Below, one piece after another: positions 1 to 7,442 of a DNA stretch of 32,787 nucleotides. This DNA is from Pirellulaceae bacterium (GTDB taxonomy: Bacteria > Planctomycetota > Planctomycetia > Pirellulales > Thermoguttaceae): assembly GCA_012744395.1 (NCBI GenBank), contig JAAYCB010000376.1, forward strand, positions 1 to 32,787, written 5' to 3'. The notes under the pieces were generated by a model, which was not told the DNA's origin, ran no database searches, and saw only the letters and a program-made list of their open reading frames with translations. Each line of letters opens with the position of its first letter. The stretch's first letter is position 1. The position numbers were made by a program, and so were the translations under genes.

Positions 1-2
1 GC

Positions 3-620
3 GACTGCCCGGTGCTCGCCCGGCATCTGGAACGATTCCGTCCGCTGCTTGAGGCCCGCCGCGAGACCCGGTTGGGAACCCGCCCCTGGTGGCAGCTTCA
101 CTGGCCGCGCCAGGCGCGGCTCTGGGAGAGTCCCAAGTTGATCGCGCTCCAGATGAGCCGGCGGCCGGCGCTGGTACCCGCCAGCGAACCGGCATATGTT
201 TCGTTCAGCGTGAATGTCTTCGTGCCCCGGGCCGACGTGGCCGAACCGCTCAACTATTTCGCGGCGATCCTCAACAGCCGCCTGCTCTGGAAGTGGTTCC
301 GCCACCACGCGAAACGCCGCGGCGCGGGGTTGGAGATCAATGGCCACGTGCTCGCCCGGACGCCGATCCGGCGGATCGACTTCGACTCGCCAGCAGAGGC
401 CGCCGCCTGCGATTCGCTCAGCGCGCTGGTCGGCCGGATGCTCGCCCTGGCGCGGCGGGCGCGCCAGCTTCCAGACCCCGCGGCGCTCCGCGCGATCCAG
501 GCGGAGCAGGACGCCGCGGACGCAGAAATCGATCGGCTCGTTTATGGCCTCTATGGCCTGGCGCTCGAGGAGATCGCCATGGTTGAGCGATCGTGCGGCT
601 GTTCGGAGAACGGCGCCTGA
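3..620 (+). CDS. DNA methylase C-terminal part (TaqI-like specificity domain), 5' truncated
   Basis: The reading frame is open to the window edge, so this is the 3' end of a longer gene. The visible ~205 residues match the TaqI-like C-terminal target-recognition domain of Eco57I/BREX-type N6-adenine DNA methylases. They show an arginine-rich segment, then RPWWQLHWPR, a 'pKlI' segment (ESPKLIALQMSR), 'NYFAAILNSRLLWKWFRHHA' and a final helix reading EIDRLVYGLYGL followed by EEIAMVE, which typically ends these proteins. The catalytic NPPY domain would lie upstream, outside the window. The protein would bind a specific DNA sequence and methylate adenine, alone or as part of a restriction or phage-defence system. 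No partner nuclease gene is visible downstream. The family call is fairly firm; the exact system is not resolvable here. Confidence 0.8.
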   Translation, partial: DCPVLARHLERFRPLLEARRETRLGTRPWWQLHWPRQARLWESPKLIALQMSRRPALVPASEPAYVSFSVNVFVPRADVAEPLNYFAAILNSRLLWKWFRHHAKRRGAGLEINGHVLARTPIRRIDFDSPAEAAACDSLSALVGRMLALARRARQLPDPAALRAIQAEQDAADAEIDRLVYGLYGLALEEIAMVERSCGCSENGA

Positions 621-1288
621 GAGGGACCTCCGCAGCCCGATGGAATTGCCGTTCGCGCTCCTGGTACTTTTGCAGCGACAAGGGGAAGTTGGGCCAGCGA
701 GCGGGCTGGAGCGAGCGGCGGAGGGCAGAATAGACGAATAGTCCCAGCGGGCGATCGGGTGAAACGCCAGCACGCGCCAAAATGCGGCCAGCACCGCGCC
801 GCCCGTGGCGATCCCCGCCCTGAACCGCCACATCGGTTCGACGATCGCCAGATCAATCGAGCCCATGAACTTCAGTGACATGCCCTCGAAGAACCATACC
901 GCCCCTTGGGCCACCAAGTAGCAGAAGAGGCGGCCCTCGGCCAATTCTGCCCGGCTTGGGCGGCCAGGGCAATGGGGGCGGCGCGCTTGGGACACGATTC
1001 GCCTCGGCCACGGCAGACGGGTACGTCAGCGGCAAATCGCTGGGCCGCCTCCCTTCACGCTCCGCTCCCCCCAAGCGGCCCCTTGCCTGCCGCCGTAACC
1101 TGCGCCCCGCCTCCAACCGGATTGCGGGTTTGCCGCCGGATCGCTATCGTATCGGTGGCTTCTTTCCGCTCCAGCTTACCGGTGGACCTCCGTTCTGCGC
1201 CATGCGGGGCACGCGGCTTTTTCACAAGCGTAGCAGGCTGCTGGCGGAGTCGCAGAGTCGCATCGATTGGACACAAGGGACTGGCTGG
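621..1288. other. gene-poor stretch between methylase and antiporter
   Basis: Apart from the possible membrane-protein remnant at 738-944 (minus strand), no credible coding region was found. Several long open frames cross this stretch on both strands. Their translations are rich in Arg, Pro, Ser and Ala without motifs, as expected for spurious frames in high-GC DNA. The antiporter promoter is presumably here, but no clear -35/-10 pair was recognised. Confidence 0.5.
738..944 (-). pseudogene. possible remnant of a membrane-protein gene
   Basis: On the minus strand a 69-codon stretch without stops reads like a real hydrophobic protein: YLVAQGAVWFFEGMSLKF, then SIDLAIVEPMWRF, then LAAFWRVLAFHPIARWDY. 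Downstream of about 738 the same frame becomes arginine- and serine-rich and no longer protein-like. A different frame briefly looks plausible there, which suggests a frameshift or a deletion. No convincing start codon or ribosome binding site was found; TTG at 944 is the nearest candidate. I do not recognise the family with confidence; the style resembles multi-pass permease-like proteins. It could also be chance. Confidence 0.3.
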
Positions 1289-3091
1289 ATGAGCGACACG
1301 GAACATCTGCTGATTGCGCTTGCCTGGATCGTGGTGGTGGGAATCGGGGCGCAGTGGATTGCCTGGGCCACCCGGCTACCATCGATTCTCTTGCTGCTGG
1401 CGTCGGGCTTCATTTTGGGGCCGGCGACGGACGTGCTCCAGCCCGACGAGGTTTTTGGCGATCTGCTGCTGCCGGCGGTGTCGCTCTCGGTGGCCCTGAT
1501 CCTGTTCGAAGGGGCGATGGGGCTGCGGCTGCGGGAATTAAAAGAGTCGCTCAGGCCGATTCTCTGTCTGGTGTCGATCGGAGCGCTGGTTACCTGGGTC
1601 TTGGCCGCCGCCGCCGCGCGCCTCCTGTTGGGGCTGGAGACTCCGACCGCGCTGCTATTGGGAGCGATCCTCGTGGTCACCGGTCCGACGGTGATCGGTC
1701 CGATCCTCCTCCATCTGCGTCCAACCGGTCCGGCGGGGCAAATCAGCAAGTGGGAAGGGATCGTGATCGACCCGATCGGCGCGGTGCTGGCGGTGCTCGT
1801 GTTCGAGGCGCTGCGCGCGGTCGAGTTGGGGGGGATGGAGCATGCGGCGTGGGAAGTGGCCGGCGACCTGCTGCGGACCGTGGGAGTCGGCCTGGGCCTG
1901 AGTTTCGTGGCCGCCGGCCCGCTCGTCTGGCTGATGCGGCGGTTCTGGATTCCCGACTTTCTTGCCAGCCCGATTCTCGTGGCGGTTGTGGTGGCCGTGT
2001 TCACGGCATCGAACGTGGTTCAGCCCGAGTCGGGCCTGCTCACGGTGACCGTTCTGGGCGTGATCCTGGCCAATCAGAAATGGGTCGAGATGCAGCGGGT
2101 GGTCGAGTTCAAGGAGAATCTGCGGGTGCTGCTGATATCCGGCCTGTTCGTCATTCTGGGGGCCCGGCTGAAGGTCGCCGACGTGTTGGCGCTGGGCTGG
2201 TCGAGCGTTGCCTTTGTGGCGTTTCTGATCGCCGTCGTGCGGCCGGCGGCGGTTTGGGTTTCGACGATCGGCTCCGGTTTGAAGTGGGAGGAGAAGGCGT
2301 TTCTCGCCTGGCTGGCGCCGCGGGGGATCGTCGCCGCGGCGGTGGCTTCCGTGTTTGCCCTGCACGAAGGCATCGGCGGCGAGCTGGTGGCCGCCACGTT
2401 CGCGGTGATCATCGGCACGGTGGCGATTTACGGGCTCTCGATCGCGCCGCTGGCCCAGCGGCTTGGGCTGGCCACGCCCAACCCGCAGGGGCTCGTGATC
2501 CTCAGCGCGCATCCCGGCGCCCGGGCGATCGCCTTGAAGGTCAAGGAGGCGGGCGTGCGCGTGCTGATGGTCGACAGCAACCCGGACAACATCCGCGTGG
2601 CGCGGATGGAGGGGCTCTCCGTCTGGCTTGGCAGCATCCTTTCGCACCAGGCGATCGAAGAGATGGACCTCGGCGGCATCGGCCGCTTCCTAGCCCTGAC
2701 CCCGAACCGCGAGATCAATTCGCTGGCCGGACAACACTTCCGCGAACTTTTTGGGCGCCAGTCCGTGTTCCTCCTGCCGTCGCCCCCCGCCAAGGGAATC
2801 CGCAGCGAGACGGCGGCCAAGTTCATCCCCGGACGGATCGCCTTCGGGCCGCAGATCACCTTCGACTACTTGCAGAACCGCTTCGCGCAGGGCGCGCGGA
2901 TCAAGAAGACGCGGCTCACCGAGGAGTTCGATTTCGAGGCCTTCAAGGCCCACTACGGCGGCGCCGCGGTGCCCCTGTTTCTGATCGACGGCGCGGGAAG
3001 GCTGCGGGTCTTCACGGCGGCCGATCCACCGCAGCCGAAAGTCGGGCAGACGCTGATCGCGATGGTCGATCCGGTCGAGGGAGACGAGTGA
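1289..3091 (+). CDS. CPA1-type sodium/proton antiporter with C-terminal RCK/TrkA-N-like domain
   Basis: A 600-residue inner-membrane cation/proton exchanger, expected to help with sodium, potassium and pH balance. Residues 1-390 are about a dozen hydrophobic helices with family hallmarks: VALILFEGAMGL near 70-80, VVTGPTVIGP near 130, and WEGIVIDPIGAVLAV near 155, which contains the transport aspartate region of NhaP/NhaK antiporters. From about residue 400 a soluble Rossmann-like segment starts (GLVILSAHPGARAIALKVKE, then VLMVDSNPDNIRVA), resembling the RCK/TrkA-N domains that gate such carriers through nucleotide or ion binding. I chose the ATG at 1289 because it directly precedes the first membrane helix and has AAGGGA upstream. 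The frame is open much further upstream, but that part is not protein-like. The gene ends at a hairpin at 3117-3158. Confidence 0.88.
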   Translation: MSDTEHLLIALAWIVVVGIGAQWIAWATRLPSILLLLASGFILGPATDVLQPDEVFGDLLLPAVSLSVALILFEGAMGLRLRELKESLRPILCLVSIGALVTWVLAAAAARLLLGLETPTALLLGAILVVTGPTVIGPILLHLRPTGPAGQISKWEGIVIDPIGAVLAVLVFEALRAVELGGMEHAAWEVAGDLLRTVGVGLGLSFVAAGPLVWLMRRFWIPDFLASPILVAVVVAVFTASNVVQPESGLLTVTVLGVILANQKWVEMQRVVEFKENLRVLLISGLFVILGARLKVADVLALGWSSVAFVAFLIAVVRPAAVWVSTIGSGLKWEEKAFLAWLAPRGIVAAAVASVFALHEGIGGELVAATFAVIIGTVAIYGLSIAPLAQRLGLATPNPQGLVILSAHPGARAIALKVKEAGVRVLMVDSNPDNIRVARMEGLSVWLGSILSHQAIEEMDLGGIGRFLALTPNREINSLAGQHFRELFGRQSVFLLPSPPAKGIRSETAAKFIPGRIAFGPQITFDYLQNRFAQGARIKKTRLTEEFDFEAFKAHYGGAAVPLFLIDGAGRLRVFTAADPPQPKVGQTLIAMVDPVEGDE

Positions 3092-3116
3092 TCCGGCACC
3101 TGGGTCGAAAGCAGAG

Positions 3117-3158
3117 CGGCTCCAACCCGGTTGCCGACCGGAAGTTGGAGCCGTCTTT
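3117..3158 (+). terminator. hairpin terminator after the antiporter gene
   Basis: A perfect 10-bp stem (CGGCTCCAAC at 3117-3126 with GTTGGAGCCG at 3144-3153) encloses a second 5-bp stem (CCGGT/ACCGG at 3127-3141). It is followed by TCTTT. It lies 25 bases past the antiporter stop, between two convergent genes, so it may also end transcripts arriving from the opposite strand on other molecules. Confidence 0.7.
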
Positions 3159-3184
3159 CCGCAGCCGTTGGGAACGCGGGCGGA

Positions 3185-4345
3185 TCAGATATCGATCCAG
3201 GCGCCTTGCTTGGCGCTTTCCAGGACCCGCTCGCAGACCTGCTGGGTCCGCATCGCGGTCCGCATGTTGGGCTGGAACGCCGGGCCCCCCTCCAGGCTGG
3301 CGAGGAAGTCGGCGAAGCCGTGGATGAACGTGTGCTCGTAGCCGATCGTGCAGCCGGGCACCCACCAATTCTTCATGTACGGGTGCTCGAAGTTGGTCAC
3401 GTGGATCCGCTGCCAGCCGGTGAGGTGGTCCTCGATCTTCTTGCCGGTCTCCGGGTCGGCGTAGCGGAAGAACTGGAGGATGTGCGGGTCTTCGAGGTCG
3501 AAGTAGAGGCCGCCGCGCTCGCCGTTCATCTCCATCGTGCTGTAGTTCTTCCGGCCCCGGGCGTAGCGGGTGCTCTCGAAGGTGCCCAGCGATCCGTTCT
3601 CGAAGATCGCCAGGAACATGCAGGCGTCGTCGATGCCGACCTTTTCGACCTTGCCGGTGTCGGCGTGCTTGCGCTCCTTGATGAACGTCTCGGCATGGGC
3701 GACGACGCGCTTGATCGGTCCGTTGATCCACTCGGCCGTGTCGATCGAGTGGGCCAGCAGGTCGCCGGTCACGCCGCTGCCGGCGACCTTGCTGTCGAGC
3801 CTCCAGAGCGACATCCCCCCCTGCGGCACGTCCTGGCCGATCGTGTAATCCTGGTTGTAGACCGCGCGGTAGTGGAACGGCCGGCCGACGCGGCCCTCGT
3901 CGACGAGTTGCTTGAAGAGGCTGATCGCCGGCACGCGGCGGTAGTTGAACGAGACCATGTTGGCCACGCCGGCCTTCTCCACGGCGTCGACCATCTGCTG
4001 GGCCTCGGCCGAATTCATGGCCATCGGTTTTTCGCAGACGACGATCTTGCCCGCCTCGGCCGCGGCGATCACGCAGTCCTTGTGCATGAAATTCGGCGTG
4101 CAGACGTCGACCAGGTCGATGTCGTCGCGCTCAACGAGCTTCCGCCAGTCCGTCTCCAGCGATTCGTAGCCCCACTTGGCCTGGAAGTCCTTGAGCTTCT
4201 TCAGGTCTTCCTGGCGGCCGTAACAGCCCTTGAGGACCGGCTTGTGCTCGCGGGGGAAGAAGTGGTTGACTTGCAGCCAGGCATTCGAGTGGGTGCGCCC
4301 CATGAAGCCGCAGCCGAGCATGGCGATGCGAAGTTCCTTGGACAT
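3185..4345 (-). CDS. Gfo/Idh/MocA family NAD(P)-dependent oxidoreductase
   Basis: A 386-residue cytoplasmic dehydrogenase of the Gfo/Idh/MocA superfamily, which oxidises or reduces sugars, inositols or their derivatives. The N-terminal Rossmann fold carries the dinucleotide-binding loop LGCGFMG (glycines 11, 13 and 16). The family signature EKP is at 105-107, within [10 protein letters not shown]. The C-terminal half is the substrate-binding beta-sheet domain, with YRRVPAI near 155 and the GDLLAHSID segment expected to contribute to the active site. The ATG at 4345 has AGAGGAG seven bases upstream. No signal peptide is present, unlike the Tat-exported relative at 9459. It shares strand and likely function with the TIM-barrel isomerase at 4937-5995, but the four-helix-bundle cassette now separates the two. 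The actual substrate cannot be read from sequence. Confidence 0.9.
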   Translation of the reverse strand: MSKELRIAMLGCGFMGRTHSNAWLQVNHFFPREHKPVLKGCYGRQEDLKKLKDFQAKWGYESLETDWRKLVERDDIDLVDVCTPNFMHKDCVIAAAEAGKIVVCEKPMAMNSAEAQQMVDAVEKAGVANMVSFNYRRVPAISLFKQLVDEGRVGRPFHYRAVYNQDYTIGQDVPQGGMSLWRLDSKVAGSGVTGDLLAHSIDTAEWINGPIKRVVAHAETFIKERKHADTGKVEKVGIDDACMFLAIFENGSLGTFESTRYARGRKNYSTMEMNGERGGLYFDLEDPHILQFFRYADPETGKKIEDHLTGWQRIHVTNFEHPYMKNWWVPGCTIGYEHTFIHGFADFLASLEGGPAFQPNMRTAMRTQQVCERVLESAKQGAWIDI

Positions 4346-4410
4346 GTCTGACTCCTCTTGTTATGGTTAGCGAACTGGTTTGTGATGAGTTTTCTGGGAT
4401 AGTGGTTAAA

Positions 4411-4438
4411 GCGGAAAGCGGAAAGCGGAAAGCGGAAA
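4411..4438 (+). repeat. GCGGAAA heptamer array, four units (left arm)
   Basis: Four perfect tandem copies of GCGGAAA, preceded by TAAA at 4407-4410, lie between the start of the oxidoreductase gene and the end of the four-helix-bundle gene. The array is in inverted orientation relative to the longer array at 4858-4934. Confidence 0.95.
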
Positions 4439-4454
4439 ACGCAGATTTCAGCAC

Positions 4455-4811
4455 CTACCGTGAGGGCCGTGTGTTCTTGATCGAGGCAACCACGATTCTC
4501 AGAAGCTCCTCTGCTTCGGCGTGCAAGTCTGCAAGACGATTCTCGGTAATAATGTGCGATTCCACAAGGAGTTCGAGCCAAAGCATCGTCTCATCGAGTT
4601 CCTGCTCGACAATGCCGAGCTTAGCAATAAACTCTGCGTCCGATCTCGCCCGGGACGCCTCCCGGAAGTTGGCAGCCACGCTTGTCCCTGATCGAACGAT
4701 TTGCCTTCCAATGGCCTGCGATACCGTTTCTTTCGGCAAGCTACCATACAGCCGAATGATGCGAAGCGCAAACGCCTTGGTGCGGTCTCGCAGCCCTTCC
4801 ATGCGAACCAT
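4455..4811 (-). CDS. four-helix-bundle protein, 23S rRNA intervening-sequence (S23/IVP) family
   Basis: A 118-residue all-helical protein. It matches the family first seen as ORFs inside 23S rRNA intervening sequences and now known as small stand-alone proteins (four helix bundle protein; homologous to the Avd accessory protein of diversity-generating retroelements). Typical features are the N-terminal helix with LRDRTKAFALRIIRLYGSLP, the central QIVRSGTSVAANFREASRARSDAEFIAKL motif region, the helix with EQELDETMLWLELL, and a C-terminal helix ending near IKNTRPSR. The length is normal for the family. The start is ATG at 4811 (GAGGG upstream) or ATG at 4802. Members form pentameric basic bundles thought to bind nucleic acid; the cellular role is not established. 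It is not inside an rRNA gene here, but is flanked by inverted heptamer arrays. Confidence 0.88.
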   Translation of the reverse strand: MVRMEGLRDRTKAFALRIIRLYGSLPKETVSQAIGRQIVRSGTSVAANFREASRARSDAEFIAKLGIVEQELDETMLWLELLVESHIITENRLADLHAEAEELLRIVVASIKNTRPSR

Positions 4812-4857
4812 CAGGGACCCTCAGACACTCGCGCCGCGCCCCACTCCCGGCTCCAGA

Positions 4858-4934
4858 CTTTCCGCTTTCCGCTTTCCGCTTTCCGCTTTCCGCTTTCCGC
4901 TTTCCGCTTTCCGCTTTCCGCTTTCCGCTTTCCG
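4858..4934 (+). repeat. CTTTCCG heptamer array, eleven units (right arm)
   Basis: Eleven perfect tandem copies of CTTTCCG (equal to GCGGAAA on the other strand), followed by CTTTA. On the minus strand the array starts immediately after, and shares bases with, the TAA stop codon of the isomerase gene. Eleven identical units imply recent expansion by slippage or conversion. A 7-base unit translates to a 7-residue peptide repeat in every frame, so spurious open frames are common here. Confidence 0.97.
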
Positions 4935-4936
4935 CT

Positions 4937-5995
4937 TTATTCTTGCCACCCGTGCGCATCCCGCACGGCGATCATCGCCGCGAGGATCTCGTTCCAGGTC
5001 TGCGGCTCCATCATCGTCGCGTTGGAGAACATGCAGCCGTCCCAGCAGAGGTGGCGGATTTTTTTGGTCAACTCGCCGCCTTCGCGCAGCCAGAAGCCGG
5101 CGTGGCGGGTTATGTCGAGCTTGCCGTTCGGATCGTTCGCCAGGCAGTGGCGGCCCGTCTTGTCGTGCGAGCCCGAGCCGTGCACCGAGCCGTCGTTCTG
5201 GGCGATATGCAGGTCGTTGGTCCAGGGCCGCAGGGCGTCGGTCAACTGCTTGTAGGCCGCGTCGAACGCCGCCTGGTCGGACCAGTCGAAGTCGTCGGCG
5301 AGGATCGCGTCTTCCGGCGCGTTGTAGCCCATCAGGTAGAGCAGCGTGTGGGCCATGTCGGCCTGGAACCCCAGCGTGCCCGGCCGATCGACCATCTCCA
5401 ACAGTTCGAGCATCCGCTTCCAACTGTGCATTCCGCCCCAGCAGATTTCTCCCTCCGCGGCGAGCGTCTGACCGTGGTCGTCGGCGATATCGCAGGCCTG
5501 TCGGAAGCAGTCGGCGATCCGCTTCTGGTTGGCCTCCGGGTCGGCCAGCCAGGGCTCGACGCCGCCGGCGCTGTCGATGCGGACGTTGCCGTGCGGCCGG
5601 ATGCCCAGCTCGCCGAGCCGCTGGGCCACGTAGCAGCCCTTGCGGACCTGGGCGAGGAACCGGGCCCGCTCCGTCTCGTCGCCCATCGCCGCCCCGCCGC
5701 CGGTCCCCTGCCAGATCGGCGCCACGACCGTGCCGATCTGGAGGTTCCGGGCCTGCGCCTTGTCGGCCAACTGCTTGATCGCGTCGTCGCTCTCGACGGT
5801 CGAGTCGATGTCGATATGGGGCAGATAAAGAAACAGGTCGAACCCGTCGAACTTGACGCCGTCGACCTCGGCCGCCGCGGTCAGGTCGAGCATCGTGTCC
5901 AGATCGATCGGCGGCTCGCCGCCCTCGCCCTTGCCGACGACTCCCGGCCAGGCCGCGTTGTGAAGCTTAGGGTAGTTGTTCTTGTGTTCGCTCAT
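4937..5995 (-). CDS. sugar phosphate isomerase/epimerase-like TIM-barrel protein
   Basis: A 352-residue protein of the xylose-isomerase-like TIM-barrel (AP endonuclease 2) superfamily. It is expected to be a metal-dependent cytoplasmic isomerase or epimerase acting on a sugar. Candidate metal ligands and acid/base residues lie on the usual strand ends: [14 protein letters not shown] (E181/E183, H190), [12 protein letters not shown] (D213, H216) and [13 protein letters not shown] further on. The ATG at 5995 is preferred over an ATG five codons upstream because AAGGA lies about seven bases before it. The gene ends with TAA immediately at the edge of the heptamer array. Together with the oxidoreductase (3185-4345) and the metal-cupin protein (7443-8699) it suggests a catabolic route for an uncommon sugar. 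The substrate is unknown. Confidence 0.78.
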   Translation of the reverse strand: MSEHKNNYPKLHNAAWPGVVGKGEGGEPPIDLDTMLDLTAAAEVDGVKFDGFDLFLYLPHIDIDSTVESDDAIKQLADKAQARNLQIGTVVAPIWQGTGGGAAMGDETERARFLAQVRKGCYVAQRLGELGIRPHGNVRIDSAGGVEPWLADPEANQKRIADCFRQACDIADDHGQTLAAEGEICWGGMHSWKRMLELLEMVDRPGTLGFQADMAHTLLYLMGYNAPEDAILADDFDWSDQAAFDAAYKQLTDALRPWTNDLHIAQNDGSVHGSGSHDKTGRHCLANDPNGKLDITRHAGFWLREGGELTKKIRHLCWDGCMFSNATMMEPQTWNEILAAMIAVRDAHGWQE

Positions 5996-6028
5996 GGGAA
6001 ATCCTTGCAAATGGGAACGACTCGGTGA

Positions 6029-6064
6029 TCAGTTTTCAGTTTTCAGTTTTCCGCTTTCAGTTCT
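6029..6064 (-). repeat. mixed heptamer array (ACTGAAA with one GCGGAAA)
   Basis: Read on the minus strand the units are ACTGAAA, GCGGAAA, ACTGAAA, ACTGAAA and a partial ACTGA. All share the GAAA half of the 4411-4438/4858-4934 repeat, in the same register. The array covers the end of the secreted-protein gene and lies upstream of the isomerase start. Confidence 0.9.
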
Positions 6065-6583
6065 CGCGTATCCGTCTTGGAACTCCCCGCGTGCTGCCAC
6101 TCTGTCACCGGGCTCCGGCGCGATCCGTTCCAAGGGGGCCAGGCTGTCGAGCCCTTTCAGGTCGACGGTGAACGTCACGGTCTGAATCCGCCACTGGCCG
6201 TTGAAAAGCCGAGGATGGAGCACAAACATCAGCGGCTGTTTCTCGTAGTGGATCGCGCCGTATATCTGGTGCAAACGCGGCGAGAAGCGCCGGACGCCGA
6301 TCAGTTCGTGGCCGTCGGATTTGCCCAGGCTGGTGGCGGCGCCGGCCAGTTGCTGCTTGAGCTTGCTCGACGCTTCCCCCGTCCACTGGAGGGCGTCGAC
6401 CGCCGTGCCGATGTCCGCGCGCTCGACCGCGTCGAGAGACTGCTCAATTTGCGCTAGATACGGCAATTCCGCTCGGGAAACGGAGGCTCGTTCCTGCTCG
6501 GCGGCAATCGCGGCCGCGCCGGCCGCCAGACTAAGGGCCACTGCGGCGCTCCCCACGACGATTCGTAAGCCGCGACTTCGCAT
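6029..6583 (-). CDS. secreted protein of unknown function, C-terminus encoded by a heptamer repeat
   Basis: A 184-residue protein with a clear export signal (RGLRIVVGSAAVALSLAAGAAAIAA, cleavage near residue 28). The ATG at 6583 has AAAGGAAG upstream. The mature part is a mix of helix (residues 40-90) and beta segments (LHQIYGAIHYEKQPLMFVLHP, then WRIQTVTFTVDL), with no motif I recognise. The last residues (TESGKLKTEN) are encoded by the degenerate repeat at 6029-6064, and the stop codon is one of the TGAs that the ACTGAAA unit supplies. The original C-terminus may therefore have been replaced by repeat sequence, or the gene may have been read through into it. It is probably periplasmic or surface-located. 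Confidence 0.65.
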   Translation of the reverse strand: MRSRGLRIVVGSAAVALSLAAGAAAIAAEQERASVSRAELPYLAQIEQSLDAVERADIGTAVDALQWTGEASSKLKQQLAGAATSLGKSDGHELIGVRRFSPRLHQIYGAIHYEKQPLMFVLHPRLFNGQWRIQTVTFTVDLKGLDSLAPLERIAPEPGDRVAARGEFQDGYARTESGKLKTEN

Positions 6584-6637
6584 CCGTGTCTTCCTTTTTT
6601 CATCCCGCCAACACCAGTGGTCGGCTTGCGCCCGCGG

Positions 6638-7378
6638 CTATCGCGACGAGGCGTCTTGGGCCCAATCGACGATCGCCCGGATCACCGAGTTCTCGTCGGT
6701 CTTGTGGCGCAGCTCGAGGCATCGCGCGATGTCCTCAGGGGCAAGGAACGGAAACGCCCCGCTGCGGTGGACTTCGCTGTACTCGCCGCCGGCCGCCAGG
6801 CTGTAAAACCGGACTTTCCCGCCCTCATAACGCCAGATTTCGGGCACGCCGATCTGGGCGTAAACGGGAAGCCGGGGAATGCTCGTGCTCGTGACGTCGA
6901 CTTCGATCGCCAGGTCCGGCGGCGGGTCCTCGCCCGGCCGATACTGGTCGCTGCCGCGGACCTCGCTCTCGCGGCCGACATAGTAGGCGCCGTCCGGCTG
7001 GAGGCCGCGCTGGTGGGAGCCCGCCGAGAGAGTCGTGGAACCAACGCTCTGGATCGGGATCTCCAGCGCGAAGGCGACCGCTTCGATCATCCGTCCCAAC
7101 AGGGCCCTGATCCACTCGTGGTCTTTCCTCGGCGTCATCATTTCGAGCGTCCACCCGTCGTACGTGTGCCGCAAATAGTGCTCCGAAAGCGCGTCGAGCA
7201 GCTTCCCATACTGCTCGGGGGCAACGCCGTGGAGCACCCGGCGCAATTCGAGTGCTCCACGGTCGTAGGTGTGCCGCGGATGGCAGTCGCCGATCGCCTC
7301 GAGCACTCGCTCGTAGGCGGCCGGCGAGAGGCCGCAGATCACGACATATCCCTCGTCATGCAATGTTTGGGCAGCCAT
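6638..7378 (-). CDS. Uma2/DUF820-like PD-(D/E)XK-fold protein with duplicated N-terminal module
   Basis: A 246-residue protein of the Uma2 (DUF820) family, which has a restriction-endonuclease-like fold and unknown physiological role. Residues 52-90 match the usual family start (PEQYGKLLDALSEHYLRHTYDGWTLEMMTPRKDHEW). Next come LQPDGAYYV, PDLAIEVDVTS with the conserved E, and VYAQIGVPEIWRYEGGKVRFY. Residues 17-46 are a second copy of the start module (PAAYERVLEAIGDCHPRHTYD), offset by 35 residues. The family's usual Lys before YxxxGVPEYW is replaced here, with Arg in the SIPRLPVY segment, so nuclease activity is uncertain. The ATG at 7378 has only a weak ribosome binding site. The gene lies between sugar genes with no obvious functional tie. 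Confidence 0.75.
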   Translation of the reverse strand: MAAQTLHDEGYVVICGLSPAAYERVLEAIGDCHPRHTYDRGALELRRVLHGVAPEQYGKLLDALSEHYLRHTYDGWTLEMMTPRKDHEWIRALLGRMIEAVAFALEIPIQSVGSTTLSAGSHQRGLQPDGAYYVGRESEVRGSDQYRPGEDPPPDLAIEVDVTSTSIPRLPVYAQIGVPEIWRYEGGKVRFYSLAAGGEYSEVHRSGAFPFLAPEDIARCLELRHKTDENSVIRAIVDWAQDASSR

Positions 7379-7442
7379 CGTTTCGACATTCCGCGCCAGC
7401 GCGGTCCCCTCGGCAGAGGCACCGGTTGTCGGCCACCGGCAT

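Larger units (their letters stand above)
4407..4939. mobile_element. candidate cassette: four-helix-bundle gene between inverted heptamer arrays
   Basis: The segment begins with TAAA plus four copies of GCGGAAA (4407-4438). It ends with the reverse complement of TAAA plus at least eleven copies (4858-4939). The outer 32 bases of the two ends are a perfect inverted repeat. One gene, the four-helix-bundle protein at 4455-4811, lies between them. It interrupts what would otherwise be a two-gene sugar operon, and its right edge coincides with the stop codon of the isomerase gene. The structure is directly visible. That the segment moves as a unit is inference, and no target-site duplication was identified. 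Confidence 0.35.

Noticed and set aside
3131..4351. 406-codon plus-strand frame opposite the oxidoreductase gene
   Set aside because: Antisense shadow; the minus-strand product has clear Gfo/Idh/MocA motifs.
4411..4934. CRISPR array
   Set aside because: The units are 7 bases and directly adjacent, with no spacers.
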